Part shown: piece by piece, positions 17,690-25,557 of the stretch
How the letters are laid out: each line of letters opens with the position of its first letter
Numbering within the stretch: the stretch's first letter is position 1
DNA from: Paenibacillus alginolyticus DSM 5050 = NBRC 15375
GTDB taxonomy: Bacteria; Bacillota; Bacilli; Paenibacillales; NBRC-103111
Length of the DNA stretch: 64,000 nucleotides
Assembly: GCF_000422905.1 (NCBI RefSeq)
Contig: NZ_AUGY01000024.1
Span: 1 to 64,000 of the forward strand
Reading direction: 5' to 3'
Program-made: the position numbers and the translations under genes
The notes under the pieces: model-generated
Told to the model about the DNA's origin: nothing
The model's database searches: none
The model's input: the letters and a program-made list of their open reading frames with translations, nothing else

Positions 17690-19022
17690 AGAAAAAAGAA
17701 CCCCACGGAAATATCCGAAGGGTCAACGCCTTATAGCGAACGTATGTGCTATAATAGTTTATATTCCAAGACGAAAGGAGGCTTACGATGCTGCATCATA
17801 AAGCATACAAATTCCGAATATTCCCATCGTCAGAACAAGCAACACTCATCAACAAAACGATTGGATGTGCAAGGTTTGTGTTCAATCACTTCCTTGAATT
17901 ATGGAATAATACATACACAAAAACTGGAATCGGATTGTCTTACGGGTCATGTTCTGCTGAACTCACTAAGTTAAAGCAAGAAATAGAGTGGCTGAAAGAA
18001 CCAGATAAGTTCTCTCTACAAAATTCCTTAAGAAACCTAGCTGATTCGTACAACAGATTTTTCAAAAAACAAAATGATGCACCACGATTTAAAAGCAAAA
18101 AGAACGCTGTGCAGTCTTACCAAACAAATTACACCAATGGAAACATTGAAATTATAGATAACAAAATTAAATTTCCCAAACTTGGGTTTGTGAAATTCGC
18201 AAAAAGCCGTGAAGTTGAGGGACGTATCCTGAACGCGACAATCAGACGAAATCCATCAGGTAAATATTTTGTTTCTATGCTTGCAGAAGTCGAAGTGCAT
18301 GAACTTCCCAAAATAAGAAATGTAATTGGTGTCGACCTTGGAATAAAAGATTTTGCAATCACATCGGATGGAGAAGTGTTCGAAAATCCAAAATATCTAC
18401 GTAAATACGAAAAGCAACTAGAAAAAGCACAGCGAACGTTGTCGCGAAAACAAGAACAAGCGAAGAAATCAGGACAAAAGCTTAAAGACAGTAGGAATTA
18501 CCACAAGAACAAACTTCAAGTCGCTCGAATATACGAAAAGATTACTAATGCACGAACAGATTACTTACAGAAAACTTCATCTAAGCTCATTAACGAAAAC
18601 CAAGTGATTTGCTTAGAAGATTTACAAGTAAGTAACATGCTTAAAAACCACAAACTTGCTAAGGCAATTAGTGAAGTATCATGGTCACAATTCAGAACAA
18701 TGCTTGAATACAAGGCGAAATGGTACGGGAGAACGATTTCGATAGTCGGAAAATCTTACCCATCAAGCCAACTATGTTCTGAATGTGGATATAAAAACAA
18801 AGAAGTAAAGGATTTGAAATTACGTGAATGGATATGCCCAGAATGTGGGGCGCATCATGACAGAGATATAAACGCAGCTAAGAATATATTGCAAGAAGGA
18901 CTAAAGCTCTTGACTGCGTAGCACAGTCAGAACCGCAGGGACTGCGGAGCTAGCTTGGTAAACTTCTCTTCGTTGGAAGAGACTACCCAAGAATCTCTTG
19001 ACTTCAGTCATGAGAGGTTCAA
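17690..19022 (+). mobile_element. IS200/IS605-type element carrying tnpB only
   Basis: tnpB with its own promoter (CGAACGTATGTGC-TATAATAG), a small hairpin-bearing left region and a right end finishing CTCTTGACTTCAGTCATGAG-AGGTTCA near 19021. No tnpA transposase is present, so mobility would need help in trans. The left boundary is approximate. The sequence after the right end (GTCAAAGTGATTCATATGCC) would be the guide of its omega/reRNA. Confidence 0.7.
17788..18921 (+). CDS. tnpB: TnpB RNA-guided endonuclease
   Basis: A 377-residue OrfB/TnpB. The N-terminal HTH_OrfB region ([19 protein letters not shown]) precedes a RuvC-like nuclease with [14 protein letters not shown] (first Asp), [11 protein letters not shown] (Glu) and [13 protein letters not shown] (last Asp). 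A zinc ribbon lies between (CSECGY...CPECGA). All catalytic positions are present. AAAGGAGG precedes the ATG. TnpB proteins cut DNA using an RNA from the element's right end. The end of the gene and the roughly 100 nt after it hold the hairpins expected of that RNA. Confidence 0.95.
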   Translation: MLHHKAYKFRIFPSSEQATLINKTIGCARFVFNHFLELWNNTYTKTGIGLSYGSCSAELTKLKQEIEWLKEPDKFSLQNSLRNLADSYNRFFKKQNDAPRFKSKKNAVQSYQTNYTNGNIEIIDNKIKFPKLGFVKFAKSREVEGRILNATIRRNPSGKYFVSMLAEVEVHELPKIRNVIGVDLGIKDFAITSDGEVFENPKYLRKYEKQLEKAQRTLSRKQEQAKKSGQKLKDSRNYHKNKLQVARIYEKITNARTDYLQKTSSKLINENQVICLEDLQVSNMLKNHKLAKAISEVSWSQFRTMLEYKAKWYGRTISIVGKSYPSSQLCSECGYKNKEVKDLKLREWICPECGAHHDRDINAAKNILQEGLKLLTA

Positions 19023-19042
19023 GTCAAAGTGATTCATATGCC
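18830..19042 (+). ncRNA. Candidate omega/reRNA of the TnpB element
   Basis: From the 3' end of tnpB into the right end the plus strand has G/C-rich hairpins (GTCAGAACCGCAGGGACTGC) and the terminal CTCTTGACTTCAGTCATGAG stem followed by AGGTTCAA. In characterised IS605 elements this region is the guide scaffold and the following 16-20 nt are the guide. The second element at 53378-54560 ends in a similar stem plus GAGAGGTTCA. Confidence 0.5.
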
Positions 19043-19075
19043 GTTCTCTCCTGAAAAAATTTCCCACCCCATATG

Positions 19076-19107
19076 GTCTACTAAGTAAACTAGTCTACTT
19101 AGTAGAC
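19076..19107. repeat. Perfect 12-bp inverted repeat with 8-bp spacer
   Basis: GTCTACTAAGTA - AACTAGTC - TACTTAGTAGAC. Arms are exact complements around an 8-bp centre. Neither flank has a T-run, so it is not a simple terminator. The geometry suits a dimeric DNA-binding protein or recombinase. The 11 bp CTTAGTAGACA recur at about 55748. Confidence 0.6.
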
Positions 19108-19171
19108 ATGAATGGGTTATCAATTGATAAACCTGCTGGGGCTTATATTTGGAAGGCAAGACTTACGAGAC

Positions 19172-19291
19172 TTACGCGTAGAAGGCTTCCACAAGTTCAT
19201 CCAGCGTACGAAGGTCCTTCCCGCTCCCGCCGCAATCGTTACATAGGGCATCCGTGCCATAACAATCACAGGCGGCTTGAGCTGTTTTCAT
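19172..19291 (-). CDS. Small zinc-ribbon protein, DnaJ-type CxC...CxxCGGSG
   Basis: A 39-residue frame: CDCYGTDALCNDCGGSGKD carries four cysteines and the CGGSG signature of DnaJ/Tsi-type zinc fingers, then an acidic helix LRTLDELVEAFYA. The ATG follows GGATGGTGA. It lies 27 bp downstream of the 19318-20031 gene on the same strand and is probably its operon partner. Such small CxxCxGxG proteins are often plasmid or phage accessory factors; function unknown. Confidence 0.65.
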   Translation of the reverse strand: MKTAQAACDCYGTDALCNDCGGSGKDLRTLDELVEAFYA

Positions 19292-19317
19292 ATTGTCACC
19301 ATCCATTTAGATTGCTT

Positions 19318-20031
19318 TCATGTAGTTATGGAGTGAACTAAACTAAGCAACTCCCATAATTTCTTATTCCCCGTCTCGTTGATTAGGAAGCTGGCCAAGT
19401 GGAGCTCATAAGACGTTTCACCCTGCCATAGTCTTTGTACGAGGAAGTAGGACGCGTTATGTACCTCGTAGAGCCCAGATTCACCCTGCTCCAACATCTC
19501 CCCATCGGAAAAAGGCTTTTCGTGATCCTGGAGGAAGAAAAAGCCCCTTCGACCATAGAACTTCTTTATCGAACGAATGGAAGTGTTGTTGAGAAGATCG
19601 AAGAATTCTATACCTATAGAGTTCGCTCCTTCATCCCTACTCTCTACAAATGCTGCTCTCAGGCTATCCCCGTATCCCTGGTACGGATCACTTTTGGAGA
19701 TTAAGAGCCTATTTCTCTTTTCCGAGGGTGCTTCGTAATAACACTTTTTATGCCAAGCAGAAATCCCTGACATCGCAAAAGCCCTAAGCTCTCTGCGGGA
19801 GTCAAGCATTAACTCCGAATGGCCAATCTCTTCTTGACCGTTCGGATTCTCCGGATTCGGATTGCGGAAAACCGAGTTGCCGACAATGCGTCCGCACCCG
19901 TCATATTCCCCTTCCACTTGGCCAATCAGTTTGCTCTGACGTACATGCTGCAAAACACACCATTCACCATGTACACCATCAAACCGAATGTTTTTGTGGC
20001 AGCCGTTGCAAATGTAGCTGAAGTATCCCAT
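19318..20031 (-). CDS. Hypothetical protein with N-terminal zinc-binding motif
   Basis: 237 residues. The N-terminus FSYICNGCHKNIR has a CxxC pair, with a further GEYDGCGR and W-H-K-K-C motif, suggesting a metal-binding fold. The C-terminal half (FFDLLNNTSIRSIKKFYGRRGFFFLQD) has no recognised family. GAGGAGG lies before the ATG. It follows the HAD gene closely on the same strand, in a group with a nuclease and the small zinc ribbon. Function unknown. Confidence 0.75.
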   Translation of the reverse strand: MGYFSYICNGCHKNIRFDGVHGEWCVLQHVRQSKLIGQVEGEYDGCGRIVGNSVFRNPNPENPNGQEEIGHSELMLDSRRELRAFAMSGISAWHKKCYYEAPSEKRNRLLISKSDPYQGYGDSLRAAFVESRDEGANSIGIEFFDLLNNTSIRSIKKFYGRRGFFFLQDHEKPFSDGEMLEQGESGLYEVHNASYFLVQRLWQGETSYELHLASFLINETGNKKLWELLSLVHSITT

Positions 20032-20049
20032 CTCTGTTCCTCCTCTTTC

Positions 20050-20543
20050 TTAAGCTGGGTTCCGCAGCTGCGGAAACATAGCCCATCTCTCAAAACGGTT
20101 GTCGAACCCCTCGTTATACGGCTTCGCCAGAACGATAACGTCAACCAAATCCATAACACGTTCGATTTCGTATGGAGCATCATCAATCATATAAGCAGGC
20201 TTAAACCTTTCGACCATGGACCGTTTATCCGATGTGCAATAGAGCATCCCATCAGGAAAACCGTTCAGACGAAGCCAATGCCCGGTGAGTGATTCGAACC
20301 ACGGAAATCTAGCGGTTACATATATGATTTGTGAACCAGCCTTGGAGAGGCTCTGGAGCGTATCTGCAGCGTCTTCAAAAGCGGCTGCGCCCAAAAACAA
20401 AAACACATCCAGGTTCTTCTCAAAGTAATCAGAGCTCAATGGAAACGGGTACAGGGCTTCTGTAAACCCATCTACCCTTTTCATGATTCGCCATTCGTAT
20501 CAGCCAATGTATTGTCAATATCAAACACCAACACAGAGATCAA
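20050..20543 (-). CDS. HAD-superfamily phosphatase, split by an ATGA frame overlap
   Basis: The catalytic motif I is encoded first: a TTG at 20543 after AAGGAGGAG starts MISVLVFDIDNTLADTNGES and stops at TGA 20483-20481. The remaining HAD domain restarts at the overlapping ATG 20484 in another frame: VTARFPWF (motif II), conserved Lys region, and MIDDAP (motif IV). The downstream ORF has 144 codons. Either a single-base change has split a phosphatase gene of the phage 5'(3')-nucleotidase kind, or the two parts are translated by coupled termination-reinitiation. The start also overlaps the stop of the upstream nuclease gene. Confidence 0.7.
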
Positions 20544-21648
20544 TATTCTCCTCCTTACGATCCGAAAAGGTGAAAGTAGAGCGGGGATTCATGTATGTCG
20601 CCTGTGACTTCAAGAAGCCAGTAACATCCGATTCCACCCATTCTTTTACCTTCTTGCTGTCGGTTGTGATTACTTGATCTGCGTTAAGGCCGTGATCATC
20701 TGCAAACTGCCGCAAGACTTCGATCATGATTTTTGGGGTTGGTTCGCTCTGTTTAAACTCCCAGCGGCCCATCGGTAAGTCAATGGGCGTATTGGTGCTT
20801 TTCACATACGCTTTTAGCCCTTCTTTCATCCGCTTTAACGCCTGCTCCTGGAACAAGAGATATTGGCCAATGAGTGCAGCTTCTACGTCGTCTTTCGGGA
20901 CGCCATCGCCAGGTATGTCATTTACGTATCCTGCTGCACATAGAGAAGCGAAAGGACAATGTTCACACGTTCTCCGGTCATCAGTCATCGGAAAATTATT
21001 AATATCCGTGCCAGCCGCCTGAACGTTCTGAACCATTCTCACGACCCATTCCCGAGTTTCTTCCAGCAGCTCATCCGTGAAGGTGATTTCCGAGTCCGCA
21101 TTTACATGCCTAGTGAAGATCAATAAACCGCGGAATGCTGCTGGTACAAACCCCCCTCGCATCTCTTTGAAGAGAAGCCCATAAAGAGGAAGTTGTCTCG
21201 TTGATGAAGCCTCAAACGGGGCCCAGCTCGTTTTTAGATCGGCGATAATGACCTCATCGTTTGCGGGATCTTCGATAATCAGATCAAGATAGGCTTGGAC
21301 GAAAATACCAGGTGCAATTTCGATCCTCAGGTGAGTCTCGGAGGTAATATCCGAGAACTCACCTTGAACCTCAGAAATGCGCCGGAATGTGTACTCGGTC
21401 ATCCGAACCAGATCATACGCCCGCTCTCCCTCTGGTAAACCACCATGCTCATATATGCTGGACATAACGGAGTCGTCTGGACTTAGCCCTTCGTTGATTA
21501 CCTTGCTAAATGCGGAGTGAAATATCTTACCGATAATAGCAGAGAGCCCCGAAGGGTCCGGTCGACCCTCGATGTATTTGTGGTATCCCATCCGCATGCA
21601 ATCCTCGAACGTCTTGAGACGCGAGTAGCTGTAGACTTTAGTGCTCAT
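20521..21648 (-). CDS. PD-(D/E)XK nuclease, RecB/Cas4-like with cysteine cluster
   Basis: About 375 residues from the ATG at 21648 (MSTKVYSYSRLKTFEDC) preceded by AAGGAGGGG; an upstream in-frame extension reads through a terminator and is not used. The nuclease core is seen as YLDLIIED...VIIADLKTSW (Asp and DxK) plus the early HSAFSKVINEG region. An early Cys and C-terminal CEHCPFASLC are placed as in the 4Fe-4S cluster of Cas4/AddB-type nucleases. It probably resects or processes DNA ends. It heads a minus-strand operon with the HAD and zinc-ribbon genes, close to primase, SSB and RadC, suggesting plasmid replication or recombination. Confidence 0.85.
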   Translation of the reverse strand: MSTKVYSYSRLKTFEDCMRMGYHKYIEGRPDPSGLSAIIGKIFHSAFSKVINEGLSPDDSVMSSIYEHGGLPEGERAYDLVRMTEYTFRRISEVQGEFSDITSETHLRIEIAPGIFVQAYLDLIIEDPANDEVIIADLKTSWAPFEASSTRQLPLYGLLFKEMRGGFVPAAFRGLLIFTRHVNADSEITFTDELLEETREWVVRMVQNVQAAGTDINNFPMTDDRRTCEHCPFASLCAAGYVNDIPGDGVPKDDVEAALIGQYLLFQEQALKRMKEGLKAYVKSTNTPIDLPMGRWEFKQSEPTPKIMIEVLRQFADDHGLNADQVITTDSKKVKEWVESDVTGFLKSQATYMNPRSTFTFSDRKEENIDLCVGV

Positions 21649-21666
21649 ACGCACCCCTCCTTGGAA

Positions 21667-21706
21667 ATAAAAAAGAGTCCTTTCCCTGAAGATAAGGAAA
21701 AGACTC
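21667..21706 (-). terminator. Leader terminator before the PD-(D/E)XK gene
   Basis: GAGTCTTTTCC/GGAAAGGACTC arms then TTTTTTATT on the minus strand, ending 19 nt before the nuclease start codon. It therefore lies in the 5' leader and would attenuate the operon. Confidence 0.75.
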
Positions 21707-21828
21707 CTAACACCGTCCAATAATGGTTTTTCAATTGATAATTCCTAATTACTCCTTCGGATATCTACCGAGGGTTAGCAATTTTAATAGATAATAAACA
21801 GGATAAGTTATCATACCCTTGAGTATTT

Positions 21829-21921
21829 TTACAGAAGAAACCCTACAATGATAAATGGTGCAAGCGTTCCAAATGTACGTTCCTTCTTTTTTTCGTTCTG
21901 CTCAGTCGTCGATTTTCTCAT
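21829..21921 (-). CDS. 30-residue predicted membrane peptide
   Basis: MRKSTTEQNEKKKERTFG followed by a hydrophobic LAPFIIVGFLL end. AGGAGG lies 11 nt before the ATG. A short charged N-terminus plus single hydrophobic segment is typical of plasmid micro-proteins. No homologue is recognised. Confidence 0.45.
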   Translation of the reverse strand: MRKSTTEQNEKKKERTFGTLAPFIIVGFLL

Positions 21922-21939
21922 AATATATAAATCCTCCTA

Positions 21940-22125
21940 TTAACACACCCCTTTCAACAGGGAGGTGTGTGTTAATCCCCCTGTCAGGGATGGTTCATAG
22001 AATTTTTTTCCCAATCGATGGAAATCAGAAGGGAAGATTGTCATCCCCAATAGCAACTCGCTAAGCCTTTTTTTGCTGGCTCCTGCAACAGGAAATTGGT
22101 CAATGAACATCATATACCGTCTCAT
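21940..22125 (-). CDS. Small hypothetical protein next to radC
   Basis: A 61-codon frame (MRRYMMFIDQFPVAGASKKR...) starting 14 bp after the radC stop on the same strand. The ribosome site is weak. The sequence looks protein-like (amphipathic, few rare residues) but matches nothing I recognise. A TTAACACAC/GTGTGTTAA inverted repeat overlaps its end. Confidence 0.4.
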   Translation of the reverse strand: MRRYMMFIDQFPVAGASKKRLSELLLGMTIFPSDFHRLGKKFYEPSLTGGLTHTSLLKGVC

Positions 22126-22138
22126 TGAGGCTGATTGA

Positions 22139-22783
22139 TTATATGAGACCCTGTTCTTTTAAGGAAATATACCTCCCATCACCAATAACGAGGTGATCCA
22201 GCACCTCAATCCCGATGACATTACCCGACTCCGAAAGTCGCTCGGTTAGCTGGATGTCCTCGGGACTTGGCATTGGATCTCCGCTCGGATGATTGTGGAC
22301 GCATATGATGGAGCAGCTGCTGCGCTTGATTGCCGCAACAAATACTTCCCTCGGATGAACTACTGATGCATTTAACGAACCCTTAGAGATCGTCTCTTGC
22401 CCGATCACACCGTTTTTGGAATCTAAAAATAGTACGATAAATTCTTCGTGTCTGAGATACCTCATACGTTCACTCAATAGATTAAACACATCCTGTGGTG
22501 ATCGGATAATCACCTTTTCTTCCATTCGGCTTGCAGCTAGTTTCTTTGCTAAACCAAAGCAAGCCACCAAGCGACAAGCTACTGCACGGGAAACGCCAAT
22601 TTCCTGCAGGTCTACTAGCGTAAACTCTGCAAGCTTCCTTACCCCGATGTCATATAATCTTTTTAGAAGAACCGGGTCGTCTTTGTTCACAAAACATACA
22701 ACCGACAAAAGTGAATATGTGTCTATATCCGTCACATTGTAGTAGGCTAACTCATCTCGAACGGCATTGATATGGCTCATCAT
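22139..22783 (-). CDS. radC: RadC-family JAB/JAMM-domain protein
   Basis: A 214-residue RadC homologue. N-terminal helix-hairpin-helix-like region (LVDLQEIGVSRAVACRLVACFGLAK) and C-terminal JAB domain with CVHNHPSGDPMPSPED, giving H163, H165, S167 and D176 as metal ligands. Length and layout match chromosomal RadC. Mobile elements and plasmids commonly carry such genes near their leading region; the biochemical role is unsettled. Start at ATG after GAGGGAGGAA. It is downstream of ssb on the same strand. Confidence 0.92.
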   Translation of the reverse strand: MMSHINAVRDELAYYNVTDIDTYSLLSVVCFVNKDDPVLLKRLYDIGVRKLAEFTLVDLQEIGVSRAVACRLVACFGLAKKLAASRMEEKVIIRSPQDVFNLLSERMRYLRHEEFIVLFLDSKNGVIGQETISKGSLNASVVHPREVFVAAIKRSSCSIICVHNHPSGDPMPSPEDIQLTERLSESGNVIGIEVLDHLVIGDGRYISLKEQGLI

Positions 22784-22951
22784 TTCCTCCCTCCAATGAC
22801 CCTTCGCCGAGCGGCATCAGAGTCAATGCCACCCGTTTTACGCTTGGGATGGAAAGCGAGATATTCTATTTAACTATCCTTTTAAACCATTTACCGTCGT
22901 ACTAGCGTTTTCCTCTCAAACGCTAAACGTCTCGTTGAGGCTGTTCATTTT

Positions 22952-23003
22952 GGAGTAAAACAAACTAACTGCATGGACGTTCAAAAAACACATGCACCCA
23001 TTA
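22952..23003 (-). terminator. Terminator between ssb and radC
   Basis: AACTAA...TGCATG pairs with CATGCA.TTAGTT, then TGTTTT on the minus strand. It either ends the primase-ssb transcript or attenuates radC, whose start is about 170 bp farther on. The gap also holds a TAGCGTTT/AAACGCTA hairpin near 22911-22933. Confidence 0.6.
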
Positions 23004-23004
23004 G

Positions 23005-23362
23005 TTACGCAGACTCGATTAGAATCATGCCCAATAACTCGTTGAGCTTATTTTTCACTGACTCCGTCGACTGGAGATTTGCCAAGTAAACCTTCTTGCT
23101 TTCGCTGTTCTCGTATGACCTGGACCTGAATACGGCCTTCGACCGCGCAGAGACGACCCTTGCGAAGATAATTTGCAGTTGATTTCGCAAGCTGCCTCCA
23201 AGTAACAATAGGAGCAAAATCAGTTTCCCTTTCGCCACCTTGTCCGGTAAACGGATGGTCTACAGCGATCATCATTTGACATACTGCAACTCCTCCTGCC
23301 GAAGTGTATCTCAAATCAGGCTCTTTGCTAAGGCGCCCTATCAAAATGACTCGGTTCAACAT
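23005..23362 (-). pseudogene. ssb: Single-stranded DNA-binding protein gene with a frameshift
   Basis: The OB fold starts normally: MLNRVILIGRLSKEPDLRYT...FAPIVTWRQLAKSTANYLRKG...VEGRIQVQ. There the frame departs: the expected RIQVRSYENSESKKVYL strand is in the next frame. The sequence CAGGTCCAGGTCATACG looks like CAGGTCAGGTCATACG with one extra base near 23120. The restored frame runs to a stop at 23005 (ESVKNKLNELLGMILIESA) and lacks the acidic DDDIPF-type tail of chromosomal SSB. The unshifted frame gives a 104-residue protein without the last strands. AAGGAG precedes the ATG. Confidence 0.75.
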
Positions 23363-23398
23363 AGATTAATAGACTCTCCTTCTAGTAAATTAGTATTT

Positions 23399-24796
23399 TT
23401 ATATAGCCACTGGAGTACGAGCTTGTGTCCTGGGGTTAACCTCAATCGGCAATCTGCCCCCCAGAAGTACGTCGTCCAAACCTTTTCCGTCTGCGATATT
23501 CCAAATCCAGAATACCAATTCGATTCCATCACTTTCGAGAATTTCCTTTGAAAAATTGATGAGGTTTTTAAATACCTCAGCGTTCTTCGCTTTCTGGCCG
23601 TCTTTTTCTTTCGCTACAAACGCATCCGCGTCATAAGCAATAACGACCTTTTTCACGCCCCACTTTTTCAAAGCGGGGAGAACATCACGATAATTACCAA
23701 CACCCGGAACGCCAACAACCGGCTTTCTCAGGATGTTCGCAGCGATGAAAGATTTGTGCTCTCCTTCAGTAATCACGACAGAATCAAACCCGAAAATATC
23801 GGTGATCTCATCCCCCGGTTCCCAATGAGCTAGTTGCTGATATGGGATTACAACGTTGATGTGGTGACTCGAAGAGGCACCGCCCCTACGCATATCGTAG
23901 GGGTTGGCGTTGATGTCGAGGGAAGGATCGAGAACCTTCAGCTCCGTAATCTGGCCAGCTGAGTTCCGTTCAGGAAGAACGTTAGGACAAGAAGAAAACC
24001 ATGTGTATTTCTTCTTGTCCTGACCTGTCGCCATCCTAAGACGGACAATGTGGCCGGAATCGTCACGTACAGGAAGAAAATACTTACCATAGGCGTTAAT
24101 GGTCCAGTACCAGTCCTTGTCGTTCATTGGATTTCCGTCTTTGCGGAGCTTCTGGGTAAAGCCCGGAATTCGTTCGAGCGAATATCCTTCTTTCAGCATC
24201 ATTTCAACGATGAGTTTCGTTTCCTGCCAGGTTGCTGGAATGGAGCGTAATCCGAAGGCAGTAATTTGCTCCTTCGTATATTTACGTTTAGTCATCCATT
24301 CTTGAGCGTGTTCCCGGTAGATCGGGCATAATTCTAAAAAGCGCCGATATGCACGGTCACAAACTTCAGCCGGCTGAGCCGGAATGTTCTCAAAAACAGC
24401 TTTTGTAGCTGCGGCAGGCTGCATGGCAGGCTGCGTTCTCTTGCGCGGCGAATCATGAGATGGCCCGTCATAATCAATGGGAATTCCCATGAGTTCGCAA
24501 ATGCCAATAACTGCATCCACAAAATGAGTTCTCGGATCCCAAGAGCCCCATGTTGCCCACGCGTAATACTGGAGCGCTTTTCCTTTAGCTCCACAGCCAC
24601 CTCCGCCATAACACATGAAAACGCCCGTCGATTTCTTGATATACGTATCGGGGGTCCTTTCAACGTGATTTGGGTTTGGACAGCCTACCTGAATGGAGCC
24701 AGCGGATGTTTTCGCCCAATGACCCATGCGCGTTGCGAGGTCATACGTATGTACTCGTTCAACTGCATCTATGGTGCTTTGGGATATTTTCGGCAT
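23399..24796 (-). CDS. DNA primase-like protein (CHC2 zinc finger plus TOPRIM)
   Basis: 465 residues. The N-terminal zinc-binding module has C39, H44, C62 and C68 (GCPNPNH...MCYGGGGCGAKG). A TOPRIM domain lies at roughly 340-395 with VVITEGEHKS (catalytic Glu) and VVIAYDADAF (DxD). It would make primers for plasmid replication or conjugative complementary-strand synthesis. GAGGAGG precedes the ATG. It heads a transcript primase-ssb, preceded by a long leader carrying hairpin motif copy 3 and a large terminator. Confidence 0.9.
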   Translation of the reverse strand: MPKISQSTIDAVERVHTYDLATRMGHWAKTSAGSIQVGCPNPNHVERTPDTYIKKSTGVFMCYGGGGCGAKGKALQYYAWATWGSWDPRTHFVDAVIGICELMGIPIDYDGPSHDSPRKRTQPAMQPAAATKAVFENIPAQPAEVCDRAYRRFLELCPIYREHAQEWMTKRKYTKEQITAFGLRSIPATWQETKLIVEMMLKEGYSLERIPGFTQKLRKDGNPMNDKDWYWTINAYGKYFLPVRDDSGHIVRLRMATGQDKKKYTWFSSCPNVLPERNSAGQITELKVLDPSLDINANPYDMRRGGASSSHHINVVIPYQQLAHWEPGDEITDIFGFDSVVITEGEHKSFIAANILRKPVVGVPGVGNYRDVLPALKKWGVKKVVIAYDADAFVAKEKDGQKAKNAEVFKNLINFSKEILESDGIELVFWIWNIADGKGLDDVLLGGRLPIEVNPRTQARTPVAI

Positions 24797-24831
24797 ATAG
24801 CCAACCTCCTCTTTCGTCGTGATATTAGGTC

Positions 24832-24920
24832 AAATAAAAACAAAATGACCTCGTTAGCCATCGACGTTTTTGCACACAAAGAAATAAGGAGTGTGCTTGT
24901 CAATACCTAACGAGGTCATT
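24832..24920 (-). terminator. Long leader terminator before the primase gene
   Basis: Minus-strand arms AATGACCTCGTTAG and CTAACGAGGTCATT (14 bp, perfect) enclose an inner GCACAC/GTGTGC hairpin and are followed by TTTGTTTTTATTT. It ends 35 nt before the ATG, so it lies inside the 5' leader and must be read through for primase expression. Confidence 0.85.
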
Positions 24921-24949
24921 CTGGGTTAAAAAACAATACCCTTACATAA

Positions 24950-25034
24950 CATCCTGAGCCGCGTGGCGGATGCAATAATAACTAGAAAAGAAGTATGTAT
25001 TTATCTTATCATGAGTTCCCATTCTCTTTCAAGA
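24950..25034 (-). ncRNA. Leader-RNA hairpin motif, copy 3, with promoter
   Basis: Hairpin CATCC-GCC-ACGC-GGC-TCA-GGATG at 24972-24950 on the minus strand, 29 nt before the primase leader terminator. The outer stem differs from copies 1, 2 and 4 but still pairs (CATCC/GGATG), which is compensatory change. A promoter candidate (TTGAAA, 18 bp, TAAGAT) lies at about 25005-25034. Confidence 0.7.
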
Positions 25035-25400
25035 ATAAGATGAATAAGGCGAAGCATATACATATATATCTATTAATAACTAGTATCTAATAAAATAAAA
25101 ATCTATTAGGGCCAGTTATGCAGGGTTTTATCTCATACGGGACAAGGGCTTGGGAGAATCCTGTGAATAATAATTTAGACTCGGGAACGATCAATTGCTA
25201 TAAATTTAGACATAATGAAAATACGGTTATAAATTTTGAAAATCACTGCCAGTCCCTTTATGGACCACCCCTATTTGTCTACATATCCCCGAAAACTATT
25301 CACTATTCACAGTTTATGTCTAAAAAAATAACCGAAAGGAATTGCACTATGTTTAGTGGACAAGCTCTTAAATTCTGAAATATTGACGGCTCGTGAAAAA
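25035..25400. other. AT-rich intergenic region
   Basis: An 86-codon plus-strand frame (25118-25378) has no ribosome site or family. Short repeats of TCTATTA/TAATAGA type occur near 25065-25110. Nothing else is supported. Confidence 0.35.
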
Positions 25401-25405
25401 TGAAA

Positions 25406-25445
25406 GGCAGCCGTTATCGGGAGGCGATAATATGGGCTGCCTTAT
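25406..25445. terminator. Hairpin terminator downstream of the 25558 gene
   Basis: AGGCAGCC/GGGCTGCCT arms with inner TTATCG/CGATAA stem. On the minus strand it is followed by TTTCATTTTTC and would end the 25558-26925 transcript; on the plus strand by TATTG. Possibly bidirectional. Confidence 0.65.
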
Positions 25446-25557
25446 TGATGAATTGGGGTCCGGTAACGTATTGTTTCTGACTTGACGATTGATCTGGACA
25501 TTGGTTTAGGATATTAGAGGCACGGTGAATAGCCCCCCAAAATTGCAGAGGAGCGGG

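Noticed and set aside
23048-23238. Programmed frameshift in ssb
   Set aside because: No slippery heptamer followed by a pseudoknot or Shine-Dalgarno-like stimulator was seen; a simple one-base gain explains it better.
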